Assembly: GCA_017395545.1 (NCBI GenBank)
Contig: JAFPUF010000017.1
Span: 1 to 34,090, forward strand
Source: Treponema sp.
GTDB lineage: Bacteria; Spirochaetota; Spirochaetia; Treponematales; Treponemataceae
DNA: 34,090 bases
Reading direction: 5' to 3'
Shown here: piece after piece, positions 1 to 6,292 of the stretch
How the letters are laid out: every line of letters starts with the position of its first letter
Numbering within the stretch: the stretch's first letter is position 1
Notes under the pieces: model-generated
Seen by the model: only the letters and a program-made list of their open reading frames with translations
What the model was told of the DNA's origin: nothing
Database searches by the model: none
Made by a program: the position numbers and the translations under genes

Positions 1-400
1 ACGCAAGAATCAAATCCGCTTTCCGGGCCAGAGCATCTGCTTTTTCCCATTTGTCGTAATCCGCAATTAAATCCTCGCCAAAGATGAGGCCTATTTTTCC
101 TTCGAGAACAGACTCGTATTTTTTCTCCAGATAACAGATTGTGTCCCAGGTGTAGGAAACTCCTCCCCGTCTGAGCTCACAGTCCTCAGCCTCAAAACGC
201 TCGTCATCAAGAACTGAAAGCCGGACCATTTCAAAGCGGTCATCGCTGGCTGTCTCTCCGGCCATCTCCTTGTGAGGAGGACAATAAGTCGGCACGAAGA
301 GAATTTTATCATAGCCGAGAGTACGGCAGACAGAGTCAGCGAGAATCAGATGTCCAATATGAATCGGGTTAAAACTCCCGCCGAGCATTGCGATTTTCAT
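1..400 (-). CDS. nadD: nicotinate-nucleotide adenylyltransferase, C-terminus beyond window
   Basis: NadD transfers AMP from ATP to nicotinate mononucleotide to give deamido-NAD, in cytosolic NAD synthesis. Reading the minus strand from ATG at 400 gives 133 residues that stay open to the window edge, so the C-terminus is missing. The start carries the nucleotidyltransferase signature GGSFNPIHIGHL (about residues 7-18), followed by VPTYCPPHK and SDDRFEMV, all typical of NadD. The ATG overlaps the TGA of obg (ATGA), so the two are translationally coupled on one mRNA; an obg-nadD order is common in bacteria. Family assignment is firm from the signature; only the missing end is unknown. Confidence 0.93.
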   Translation of the reverse strand, partial: MKIAMLGGSFNPIHIGHLILADSVCRTLGYDKILFVPTYCPPHKEMAGETASDDRFEMVRLSVLDDERFEAEDCELRRGGVSYTWDTICYLEKKYESVLEGKIGLIFGEDLIADYDKWEKADALARKADLILA

Positions 401-1524
401 TTTTCTGAACCAGGAACCTGCTCTTCCATAAATTCATCGACAGAACGGCTTTCAAGGAAAGACGATTTTTTGTTTTCCGTGCTTTTTTCGGCCTTCTCAG
501 CCTTTTTTTCGGTTTCGTTCACCTTATTGAAAAGGTCAAGAATCGCCAGGCGGACATCGTTCATTCCAAGATGAGCCGCAACAGAGACTGGAATTACTTT
601 TGTCTCGGGCTCAGTCTTCTGTATTTCAGCGGCGATTTTTTCTGCATTCTCGCCCGCCCCTTCGATATCAATTTTATTACAAAGGACGATATGAGGTTTT
701 GAAAGCAAATCCTTTGAAAAGCCCTCAAGCTCCGAACAGAGAGTTTTGTATGCAGAAAGACAGTTTTCGTCAGAACAGTCAATCATAAACAAAAGTCCCT
801 GAGTTCGGGAAATATGCTTTAAGAAGCGGATTCCAAGCCCCGCACCCTCGCTCGCACCCTCGATGATTCCAGGAATATCTGCGATGATGACATCCTGCTC
901 GTCTGCGGCATGAAGAACACCAAGATTCGGGATTTTTGTTGTGAACGGATACGGTGCGATTTTCGGCCGTGCGTTCGTGAATGCGTCAAGCAGAGAAGAT
1001 TTTCCGGCATTCGGGAAACCAACCAGACCGATATCAGCCATAATACTCAATTCAAGGAGAAGTTTTCGATATTCTCCCGGCTGACCTTTGTTTGCCGTTC
1101 GCGGTGCCTGATTCGTAGAGGACTTGAAGTGTACGTTTCCCCAGCCACCGTTTCCGCCTTTCAAAAAGACAAAACGTTCGTCTTCGCTTTCAGTGGTGAA
1201 TTCACGGATAAGTTCTTTTGTTTCAGCGTCACGGATTGCAGTTCCCGGCGGAACAGCGATAACGATATCTTCACCGTCCTTGCCGTATTTATTCCAGCCC
1301 ATGCCGTCACCGCCGTTTTTTGCCTTGAAAAAACGCTTGAAGCGGATATTCGCGAGAGTCTTAACATTTCGTTTTACACAGAAAACGACATCGCCGCCCT
1401 TTCCGCCATCACCGCCGTTAGGGCCTCCCATAGGGACGTATTTTTCGCGGCGGAAAGACACACATCCGTTTCCGCCTTTGCCGGATGTTACCTCGATTAT
1501 TGCCTCGTCAGCAAATTGTTTCAT
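397..1524 (-). CDS. obg: GTPase Obg/CgtA
   Basis: Obg is an essential GTPase that binds the large ribosomal subunit during its maturation. The 375-residue protein has the glycine-rich Obg fold at residues 1-158 (GKGGNGCVSFRREK, GGPNGGDGGKGGD), then a G domain with P-loop GFPNAGKSS, switch I FTTKIPNLG, G3 DIPGIIEGA and NKID. After the G domain there is only a short, charged Lys/Glu-rich tail, so the OCT domain found in some Obg proteins is absent. The ATG is preceded by a GAGGAA Shine-Dalgarno site and a TATAAT -10 box about 30 bases upstream. It is followed directly by nadD with a 4-base overlap. The position after rplU–prp–rpmA is the usual bacterial arrangement. Confidence 0.97.
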   Translation of the reverse strand: MKQFADEAIIEVTSGKGGNGCVSFRREKYVPMGGPNGGDGGKGGDVVFCVKRNVKTLANIRFKRFFKAKNGGDGMGWNKYGKDGEDIVIAVPPGTAIRDAETKELIREFTTESEDERFVFLKGGNGGWGNVHFKSSTNQAPRTANKGQPGEYRKLLLELSIMADIGLVGFPNAGKSSLLDAFTNARPKIAPYPFTTKIPNLGVLHAADEQDVIIADIPGIIEGASEGAGLGIRFLKHISRTQGLLFMIDCSDENCLSAYKTLCSELEGFSKDLLSKPHIVLCNKIDIEGAGENAEKIAAEIQKTEPETKVIPVSVAAHLGMNDVRLAILDLFNKVNETEKKAEKAEKSTENKKSSFLESRSVDEFMEEQVPGSEK

Positions 1525-1553
1525 AGTTTAAATTCCTCACAGAACTAAGAGAA

Positions 1554-1559
1554 ATTATA
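1554..1559 (-). promoter_or_regulatory. -10 box for obg-nadD
   Basis: TATAAT on the minus strand, about 30 bases before the obg ATG, leaving a leader of roughly 24 bases with a GAGGAA ribosome site. It is contiguous with the T-tract of the rpmA terminator, so the end of one unit and the promoter of the next share bases. No good -35 hexamer is visible because the expected position falls within the terminator stem. Confidence 0.55.
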
Positions 1560-1594
1560 AAAAAACCCGGAGACAGAAAACTGAATCCGGGCTT
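1559..1594 (-). terminator. intrinsic terminator after rpmA
   Basis: On the minus strand a stem with arms CCCGGA and TCCGGG (plus-strand arms 1566-1571 and 1586-1591), with an inner CAG/CTG pairing, is followed by seven T residues. It lies about 20 bases beyond the rpmA stop codon. Confidence 0.85.
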
Positions 1595-1614
1595 TTCATC
1601 ATAAAAAACTAAAA

Positions 1615-1872
1615 CTAAGCCTCAACCGGTACGATTGATGCATATTTTCGGTTCATTCTCTCGTGGAATTTTACAGTTCCGTCTGCTGTTGCAAACAGGC
1701 TGTCATCACCGGCGCGCTTAACATTGTCGCCAGGGAAGATTTTTGTTCCACGCTGTTTGATGATGATTGAGCCGGCAGTTACAAACTGTCCACCGTATGC
1801 TTTAACGCCCAGATATTTTGGGTTTGACTGACGGCCGTTTTTTGCGCCGCTACCACCTTTACTTCGTCCCAT
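1615..1872 (-). CDS. rpmA: 50S ribosomal protein L27
   Basis: L27 is a component of the 50S subunit whose N-terminal tail reaches toward the peptidyl-transferase centre. The 85 residues match the family in length and motifs: [13 protein letters not shown] at the start, LGVKAYGG, and [15 protein letters not shown]. The start codon is preceded by GGAGGAA, which lies inside the last codons of prp. The protein starts directly at the conserved tail: the hydrophobic N-terminal extension ending in FF that Prp removes in Staphylococcus is not present here. It belongs to the rplU–prp–rpmA operon. Confidence 0.98.
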   Translation of the reverse strand: MGRSKGGSGAKNGRQSNPKYLGVKAYGGQFVTAGSIIIKQRGTKIFPGDNVKRAGDDSLFATADGTVKFHERMNRKYASIVPVEA

Positions 1873-1873
1873 T

Positions 1874-2203
1874 TTATTCCTCCATAAGAATTACATTCTC
1901 TGGAAATTCTTTTGTAAGAGCCTTTAATCCAGTTCTTAAAAAATCTCCGATACATTCAATCTGAATTTTCGTTTCCGTTTTTTCAGATTTAGCGCTCGCC
2001 TCGAAAGAAATAATCCCCCGGTCGGGTGCATCAAATATCAATGAAACATTTTCTGTATGTGAAAGAACCTCGGCTGCCGTTCTGAGCAAAACTGTTACTG
2101 CAGAACAAACGATGTCTTGTCCTTTCTTAGAAAAGCCTGCGTGTCCGTTAGCTTGACATTTTAACGCGCTGCCCTTGCCATAAGAAAGTGCTACAGAAAT
2201 CAT
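1874..2203 (-). CDS. prp: Prp-type ribosomal-processing cysteine protease
   Basis: The protein belongs to the Prp (YsxB) family, cysteine proteases that trim the N-terminus of L27 in Firmicutes. The chosen start at 2203 gives 109 residues beginning MISVAL, the usual family start; a longer reading from 2233 would overlap the end of rplU and adds ten residues not typical of the family. Catalytic residues are visible: His21 in NGHAGF and Cys33 in GQDIVCSAV. It lies between rplU and rpmA, the canonical place. The oddity is that the L27 encoded next door has no extension to cleave, so the substrate here is uncertain. Confidence 0.88.
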   Translation of the reverse strand: MISVALSYGKGSALKCQANGHAGFSKKGQDIVCSAVTVLLRTAAEVLSHTENVSLIFDAPDRGIISFEASAKSEKTETKIQIECIGDFLRTGLKALTKEFPENVILMEE

Positions 2204-2210
2204 ACTCTGA

Positions 2211-2522
2211 TTAAAGAGTGATGTCCTTGACACGAATGTTTGTATATTCCTGTCTGTGACCGATCAAACGGTGATAATCTTTCTTGCTCTTGTATTTGAA
2301 GACAAGAACTTTTTTGTCGCGGAAGCTGTTCTCAACAACTGCGCTGACTTTTGCGCCTTTAACGTATGGTGCACCAACAGAAACTTTGTCACCATCGCTA
2401 ACCAAAAGAACTGAGTCGATGTCGATTTTTGCGCCGTCTTCAGCATCGATTTTGTCGATCTGAATGAGAGCGTCTTTCTCAGCCTTGTACTGTTTGCCTT
2501 TGTATTCAAAAAGTGCGTACAT
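2211..2522 (-). CDS. rplU: 50S ribosomal protein L21
   Basis: L21 binds 23S rRNA in the 50S subunit. The 103-residue product starts MYALFEYKGKQYKAEKDA and ends HRQEYTNIRVKDITL, both diagnostic for L21, and contains the conserved KVLVFKYKSKKDYHRLIGHR stretch. The ATG has an AGAGG ribosome site. It is the first gene of rplU–prp–rpmA, and its promoter lies about 70 bases upstream of the gene. Confidence 0.98.
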   Translation of the reverse strand: MYALFEYKGKQYKAEKDALIQIDKIDAEDGAKIDIDSVLLVSDGDKVSVGAPYVKGAKVSAVVENSFRDKKVLVFKYKSKKDYHRLIGHRQEYTNIRVKDITL

Positions 2523-2591
2523 GTAAAACCTCTTAATCGCCGCAAAGTGTAACGGAAACTCTAACGACTAAAATTAAAATATAAGTACGAG

Positions 2592-2622
2592 ATTATATCA
2601 AAAAAGAGAAAGAATAGTCAAT
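2592..2622 (-). promoter_or_regulatory. promoter of rplU-prp-rpmA
   Basis: On the minus strand, TTGACT (2617-2622) and TATAAT (2592-2597) are spaced by 19 bases, which is slightly long, but the -10 has an extended TGA before it. Transcription would start near 2585 and give a leader of about 60 bases with an AGAGG site. No clear leader hairpin was found. Confidence 0.6.
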
Positions 2623-2624
2623 AA

Positions 2625-3452
2625 TCAGGAACGGTATTTCACGGGAGTTTTTCCGACCAGCTTTTTGAACCAGCGGCCGTACTGAGTGACTGAGCCGAAA
2701 CCGCATTTGAGGGCAATTTCAAGAACGGAAAGGCGCGTATTCTGAAGAAGTTTACAGGACTCGGCAATCCGGAGGGAATTTATGTATTCAACGAAAGTGA
2801 ATTGTGTGTAAGCCTTAAAAGACCGGCTTAAATGGCTTGCTGTGATATTAAATTCTTTCGCTACCCCAGGAAGACTCAAATCTTCGTCATAATGCCTGTT
2901 CACCCAGTCGAGGATTTCCGAAAACTTTTCGTTCATGGCAAAGGCACTTTCGTGGAAACCGCCTGAATTGTTCTCGCGGCTCACAAGAACGATAATCTCG
3001 CTCAGAACCGAGCGGGCAAGAACTTCAAAATTCTTTTTCTGAAGAGTGATTTCGTTTTCCATTTTTTCAAAGAGACTTTTTACGAGCAAAGCATTCTCAT
3101 CGCTCAGCTGAATGAAAGGCTCCAGTTTCGGAAAAATAGAATGTATTTCTTCGATTTGATTTTTTGATGAAGCGGAAACAGAAGAATCATGTGAAAAAAA
3201 TACGTTGTAAAGAGAGCAGGTCTCGCCTTCGGGATTTATCGCACGGTGCAGGACTCCCGGAGCGACAATCAGGAAGGTACCGGCCTTAGCCTGAACGGTC
3301 TTGCTTCCATAAAAAAATGTGCGTTCCCCGCTCGTGATGTAAAGAATCTCCCACCACGGATGGAAATGCCGTCTCGGATTCGTGACAGCATGAGTCTTCT
3401 TGATAAAAGTGAATCCAAGTTCCCCGGATTCAAAGCGGAAATCGCCCTGCAT
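2625..3452 (-). CDS. AraC-family transcriptional regulator with cupin sensor domain
   Basis: It is a predicted DNA-binding regulator. From ATG at 3452 the protein has 275 residues: an N-terminal AraC-type cupin domain (RRHFHPWWEILYITSGE, then VAPGVLHRA), and a C-terminal pair of helix-turn-helix motifs (about the last 95 residues; ITASHLSRSFKAYT and SVLEIALKCGFGSVTQYGRWF). The frame is open to an upstream ATG at 3545, but those 31 residues are partly encoded by repeat DNA and are not cupin-like. TATAAT ends 6 bases before the ATG at 3452, which favours that start and a leaderless mRNA. The ligand is unknown; the divergent MATE exporter is the obvious candidate target, but this is inference. 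Confidence 0.88.
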   Translation of the reverse strand: MQGDFRFESGELGFTFIKKTHAVTNPRRHFHPWWEILYITSGERTFFYGSKTVQAKAGTFLIVAPGVLHRAINPEGETCSLYNVFFSHDSSVSASSKNQIEEIHSIFPKLEPFIQLSDENALLVKSLFEKMENEITLQKKNFEVLARSVLSEIIVLVSRENNSGGFHESAFAMNEKFSEILDWVNRHYDEDLSLPGVAKEFNITASHLSRSFKAYTQFTFVEYINSLRIAESCKLLQNTRLSVLEIALKCGFGSVTQYGRWFKKLVGKTPVKYRS

Positions 3453-3458
3453 AAAAAG

Positions 3459-3464
3459 ATTATA
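3459..3464 (-). promoter_or_regulatory. -10 box of araC-type gene, leaderless arrangement
   Basis: TATAAT on the minus strand is followed by six bases (CTTTTT) and then the ATG at 3452, so transcription would begin at or next to the A of the start codon. No Shine-Dalgarno site is present, and the -35 region is weak. Confidence 0.5.
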
Positions 3465-3523
3465 AATCAAAAAATGCACAAAATCGAGTGAAAATGCCAA
3501 AAACTGTACAGATTTTTCTTTAT

Positions 3524-3553
3524 AATCTGTGTTAATCTGTGTCATCTGTGGTT
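3524..3553 (+). repeat. AATCTGTG-type repeat, single arm
   Basis: Three spaced copies of ATCTGTG with a period of about ten bases (AATCTGTG, TTAATCTGTG, TCATCTGTGG) ending in GTT. The same sequence, with small changes, forms both arms of the hairpin between hslV and hslU at 32260-32339. It lies upstream of the araC-type gene start, inside the reading frame extension that was rejected. Confidence 0.8.
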
Positions 3554-3561
3554 AAATTCTT

Positions 3562-3640
3562 GGGGTTTTAGGGGCTTGCCCCTAGGCGAGGGGGGTGTGT
3601 GAGCAGCGAAGCGCGAACCAGGGGGGAGACTTCCCCCCTC
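3562..3640 (+). repeat. G/C-rich palindromic repeat element
   Basis: The segment contains two perfect small palindromes, AGGGGCTTGCCCCT (3570-3583) and one with six-base G and C runs (3621-3638, GGGGGGA/TCCCCCC arms), separated by a GC-rich linker containing GCAGCGAAGCGCGAAC. Composition differs sharply from the surroundings. It resembles the dispersed palindromic elements found between genes in many bacteria; only one copy is in this window, so its repeat status is inferred from its form. Confidence 0.5.
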
Positions 3641-3673
3641 CTTAGTGAAAAAGAACAAAAACGCCGGGAACTG

Positions 3674-5056
3674 ATGCTTTCGGGGAGCCAGTTCAAGGCG
3701 ATTCTCACGATTTCCCTGCCGCTTGTTTTTTATGCGAGCGTCGGGCAGGTTTTCCAGCTGATTGACACTTTCATTGCGGCGAACATGAGCGCAAACACGA
3801 TTTCCACCGTGAGTTTCGTGAACCAGCTCGAAAAAATGCTCATGGCGGTCTCCTCGGCGCTTTCGATTTCGGGCGGAGTTCTGATTGCCCGTTCTTTCGG
3901 CTCGGGCGACATGCAGAAAGTGAGACGCCAAATTTCAACGCTTTTCTTTTCGGCACTTTTTATCGGCGGGGCGATTCTCGCGATTACGATTCCCCTCATG
4001 TATCCCATTCTTCGGCTTCTGGGTATGAGCGAGGAGCTTCTTTTTAAGGGAACGGTCTACTCCAGCCTCGTTGTTGTGAGCGTGATTTTCCAGTTCGTCA
4101 ACCAGATTTTCTTTGCGGTTCAGAAGTCGAGGGGAAGCACGAAAATCATCATGTGGGGAAACCTTCTCGTGCTTTTCATCAAGACTTCGTTCAATGTAAC
4201 GACAATCCGCCTGATTGAAAACGGAATCTTTGAGCGTGAGAACGGCATTTATTTTCTCCCGATTGCGTCGATTATCGCACATTTTGCGCTCACACTGATT
4301 GCTTTGGGAAATTTGACTTCAAAAAAGAATCCGTTCAGACTCAGCCTCAGGGAAACTGAGTTCAAAAAGACTTTTATTGCGCCCCTGGCCTCGCTCGGAG
4401 TTCCGGTCTTTCTCGAAAAATTCATCTTTGCGTTCGGAAAGGCATTCGTAAACTCACTATGCGCCACGATGGGAACGACCGTCGTAGGAGCACTTGGCGT
4501 AAGTGACCGGATCTGCGGTCTTTCCTCAAACCCAATCGGAGGCTTTCAGGAAGCGGAGTCAAGCCTGGTATCGAACAATCTCGGAAACAAAAATGTCAGG
4601 CGTGCAATCAGCTTCTTTTACCGCACCACCCTTCTCACGATGAGCTATGTAATCGTGTTTTTTATAATCCTCTTCATTTTCCGAGAGGCAATCATAAACG
4701 CCTTCGCAAAGGGAAACGCAAATTTCGCCCGTGAAATCGACCAGATTTATTACTGGGAGAGGCTCGACACAATTCTCATCGCACTGAATGTGAGCGTCAT
4801 GGGTCTTCTGTACGGCTTCGGAAAGACAAAAATCACGATGATTCTGAACACAGCCCGCCTTTTCGTCTACAGAATCCCGGTTCTCCTGCTTTTTATGAAA
4901 GTACCGGCTTTGAACGAGGCGCTGGGTATCAGCGGGGTGGGAATTGCGATGTGCGTGTCGAACGGGCTTACGGGACTGACGGCTGGGGTCGTGGCGTTTT
5001 TCTTTATACGGCGGGATATGAAAATTGAAAATGGAAAATGGAAAACAAATCTTTGA
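3674..5056 (+). CDS. MATE-family multidrug/cation efflux transporter
   Basis: It is a polytopic inner-membrane exporter of the MATE family, which expels drugs or metabolites using Na+ or H+ gradients. From ATG at 3674 there are 460 residues with about twelve hydrophobic segments in two similar halves. The family-like start is LSGSQFKAILTISLPLVFY, with QLIDTFIAA in the first half and GVPVFLEKFIFAFG opening the second. An in-frame GTG at 3599 would add 25 residues, but these are encoded by a GC-rich palindromic repeat. The last residues (KIENGKWKTNL) are encoded by a heptamer repeat. The gene diverges from an AraC-type regulator that may control it. Substrate cannot be told. Confidence 0.87.
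   Translation: MLSGSQFKAILTISLPLVFYASVGQVFQLIDTFIAANMSANTISTVSFVNQLEKMLMAVSSALSISGGVLIARSFGSGDMQKVRRQISTLFFSALFIGGAILAITIPLMYPILRLLGMSEELLFKGTVYSSLVVVSVIFQFVNQIFFAVQKSRGSTKIIMWGNLLVLFIKTSFNVTTIRLIENGIFERENGIYFLPIASIIAHFALTLIALGNLTSKKNPFRLSLRETEFKKTFIAPLASLGVPVFLEKFIFAFGKAFVNSLCATMGTTVVGALGVSDRICGLSSNPIGGFQEAESSLVSNNLGNKNVRRAISFFYRTTLLTMSYVIVFFIILFIFREAIINAFAKGNANFAREIDQIYYWERLDTILIALNVSVMGLLYGFGKTKITMILNTARLFVYRIPVLLLFMKVPALNEALGISGVGIAMCVSNGLTGLTAGVVAFFFIRRDMKIENGKWKTNL
5020..5047 (+). repeat. GAAAATG heptamer tandem repeat
   Basis: Four adjoining heptamers (GAAAATT, GAAAATG, GAAAATG, GAAAACA) overlap the end of the MATE gene and supply its last codons. Confidence 0.7.
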
Positions 5057-5088
5057 ATGTTCTGATTTAACTTTTTATCTGTTTGCGT

Positions 5089-5094
5089 TATAAT
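5089..5094 (+). promoter_or_regulatory. -10 box of degT–xdh-like operon, leaderless arrangement
   Basis: TATAAT is followed by seven bases (TGCAGTT) and then the ATG at 5102, with no Shine-Dalgarno sequence. No convincing -35 hexamer is visible. Confidence 0.55.
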
Positions 5095-5101
5095 TGCAGT
5101 T

Positions 5102-6292
5102 ATGGCAGAAATAAAAGTTCCGTTTTTCAGGCCGTCTTTCGATGACGAAGAAAAAAAAGCAGTCTGTGATGTTATTGACTCAGGCTGGCTCACTACAGGC
5201 AGTGTCACGCATAATTTTGAATGTGAGTTTGCAGAATATGTCGGCTCAAAGCATGCCCTTGCGGTAAATTCAAACACAAGCGGAATGATTCTTGCGATGG
5301 AAGCCTGCGGAGTAAAGAGCGGAAAAGCCGTAATCACAACTCCCTACACTTTCGTTTCTACAGCTGCAAGCGCCGTTCACCTCGGTGGAGACGTTTTTTT
5401 TGCCGACATCGAAAAAGACTCGTACTCAATCGACCCGGTCAAAATCGAAGAAATTTTAAAAAATGACAGCGAGCACAAAATCTGCGCGATTGTGCCGGTT
5501 CACATTGCGGGAAATCTCTGCAATATGGAAAAAATCACCGCACTTGCAAAAAAATACTCCACTCCCGAAAATAAAATCTATGTAATCGAAGATGCGGCTC
5601 ACTCATTTCCGAGCAAAACAAAGAACGGTTATGCGGGAACTCTGGGCGACATCGGAGTTTTCTCATTCTACGCCACAAAAACAATGACTACGGGCGAAGG
5701 CGGAATGATTACGACGAACGACGACTCTCTTGCAAAAAGAATGAGCCAGATGCGCCTTCACGGAATGAACCGCGACGCCTGGGACCGCTACACAAACCCT
5801 AAAGCAAGCTGGGAATACGACATAATTGCCCCGGGCTTCAAGTCAAACCTTCCAGACGTTCTTTCTGCAATCGGCCGGGTCCAGCTGAAAAAAGCAAAAT
5901 CTTTTGATGAAAAACGAAAGAACATCGTAAAGCTCTACAACGAAGCGTTCAAAAATCTTGATTATGTGATTTTACCGCCGGACGGAGAAGGAAACGCCTG
6001 GCATCTTTATCTTCTCCACCTCAAAACAGAAATACTTGACTGTGACAGAAACACCTTTGCGAAAGAGCTTCAGGAAAAAGGCATCGGAATCTCAATGCAC
6101 TTCATAGCAATTTTCAACTTTTCATACTGGAAGCAGAAATATCCGGATTTCACCGCCGAAAACTTTCCGAATGCAGACGAACACTCAAAAAACACGATTA
6201 CGCTTCCACTTTTCCCGGACATGACAGTCGAGCAGGCGCAAATCGTAATAGACGCCGTAAAATCCGCTGGAGAAAAACACCATGTGCGCTAA
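5102..6292 (+). CDS. DegT/DnrJ/EryC1/StrS-family PLP-dependent aminotransferase
   Basis: Enzymes of this family transfer an amino group to keto-sugars, usually nucleotide-linked, for surface polysaccharides. The 396 residues are of normal length: N-terminal VPFFRPSFDDEE, GWLTTG, NSNTSGM for phosphate binding, DAAHSF near 164-169, and the PLP lysine K193 in FSFYATKTMTTGEGGMI. C-terminal GNAWHLYLLHL and GIGISMHF are also typical. The start has no ribosome site but a -10 box seven bases upstream. It heads an operon with the three xdh-like genes, the first of which overlaps its end by 11 bases. No other sugar genes lie nearby, so the substrate is unclear. Confidence 0.9.
   Translation: MAEIKVPFFRPSFDDEEKKAVCDVIDSGWLTTGSVTHNFECEFAEYVGSKHALAVNSNTSGMILAMEACGVKSGKAVITTPYTFVSTAASAVHLGGDVFFADIEKDSYSIDPVKIEEILKNDSEHKICAIVPVHIAGNLCNMEKITALAKKYSTPENKIYVIEDAAHSFPSKTKNGYAGTLGDIGVFSFYATKTMTTGEGGMITTNDDSLAKRMSQMRLHGMNRDAWDRYTNPKASWEYDIIAPGFKSNLPDVLSAIGRVQLKKAKSFDEKRKNIVKLYNEAFKNLDYVILPPDGEGNAWHLYLLHLKTEILDCDRNTFAKELQEKGIGISMHFIAIFNFSYWKQKYPDFTAENFPNADEHSKNTITLPLFPDMTVEQAQIVIDAVKSAGEKHHVR

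Noticed and set aside
910..1548. 212-residue frame antisense to obg
   Set aside because: It is a shadow of obg in another frame, with no ribosome site and no recognisable domain.
2523..2585. L21 leader-type autoregulatory RNA
   Set aside because: The leader is only about 60 bases, and I see no conserved hairpin.
3453..3545. N-terminal extension of the araC-type regulator to ATG 3545
   Set aside because: Partly encoded by the AATCTGTG repeat and not homologous to the cupin domain; TATAAT lies just before the downstream ATG.
3599..3673. GTG start of the MATE gene at 3599
   Set aside because: The added residues derive from the GC-rich palindromic element; the family-like sequence begins near 3674.
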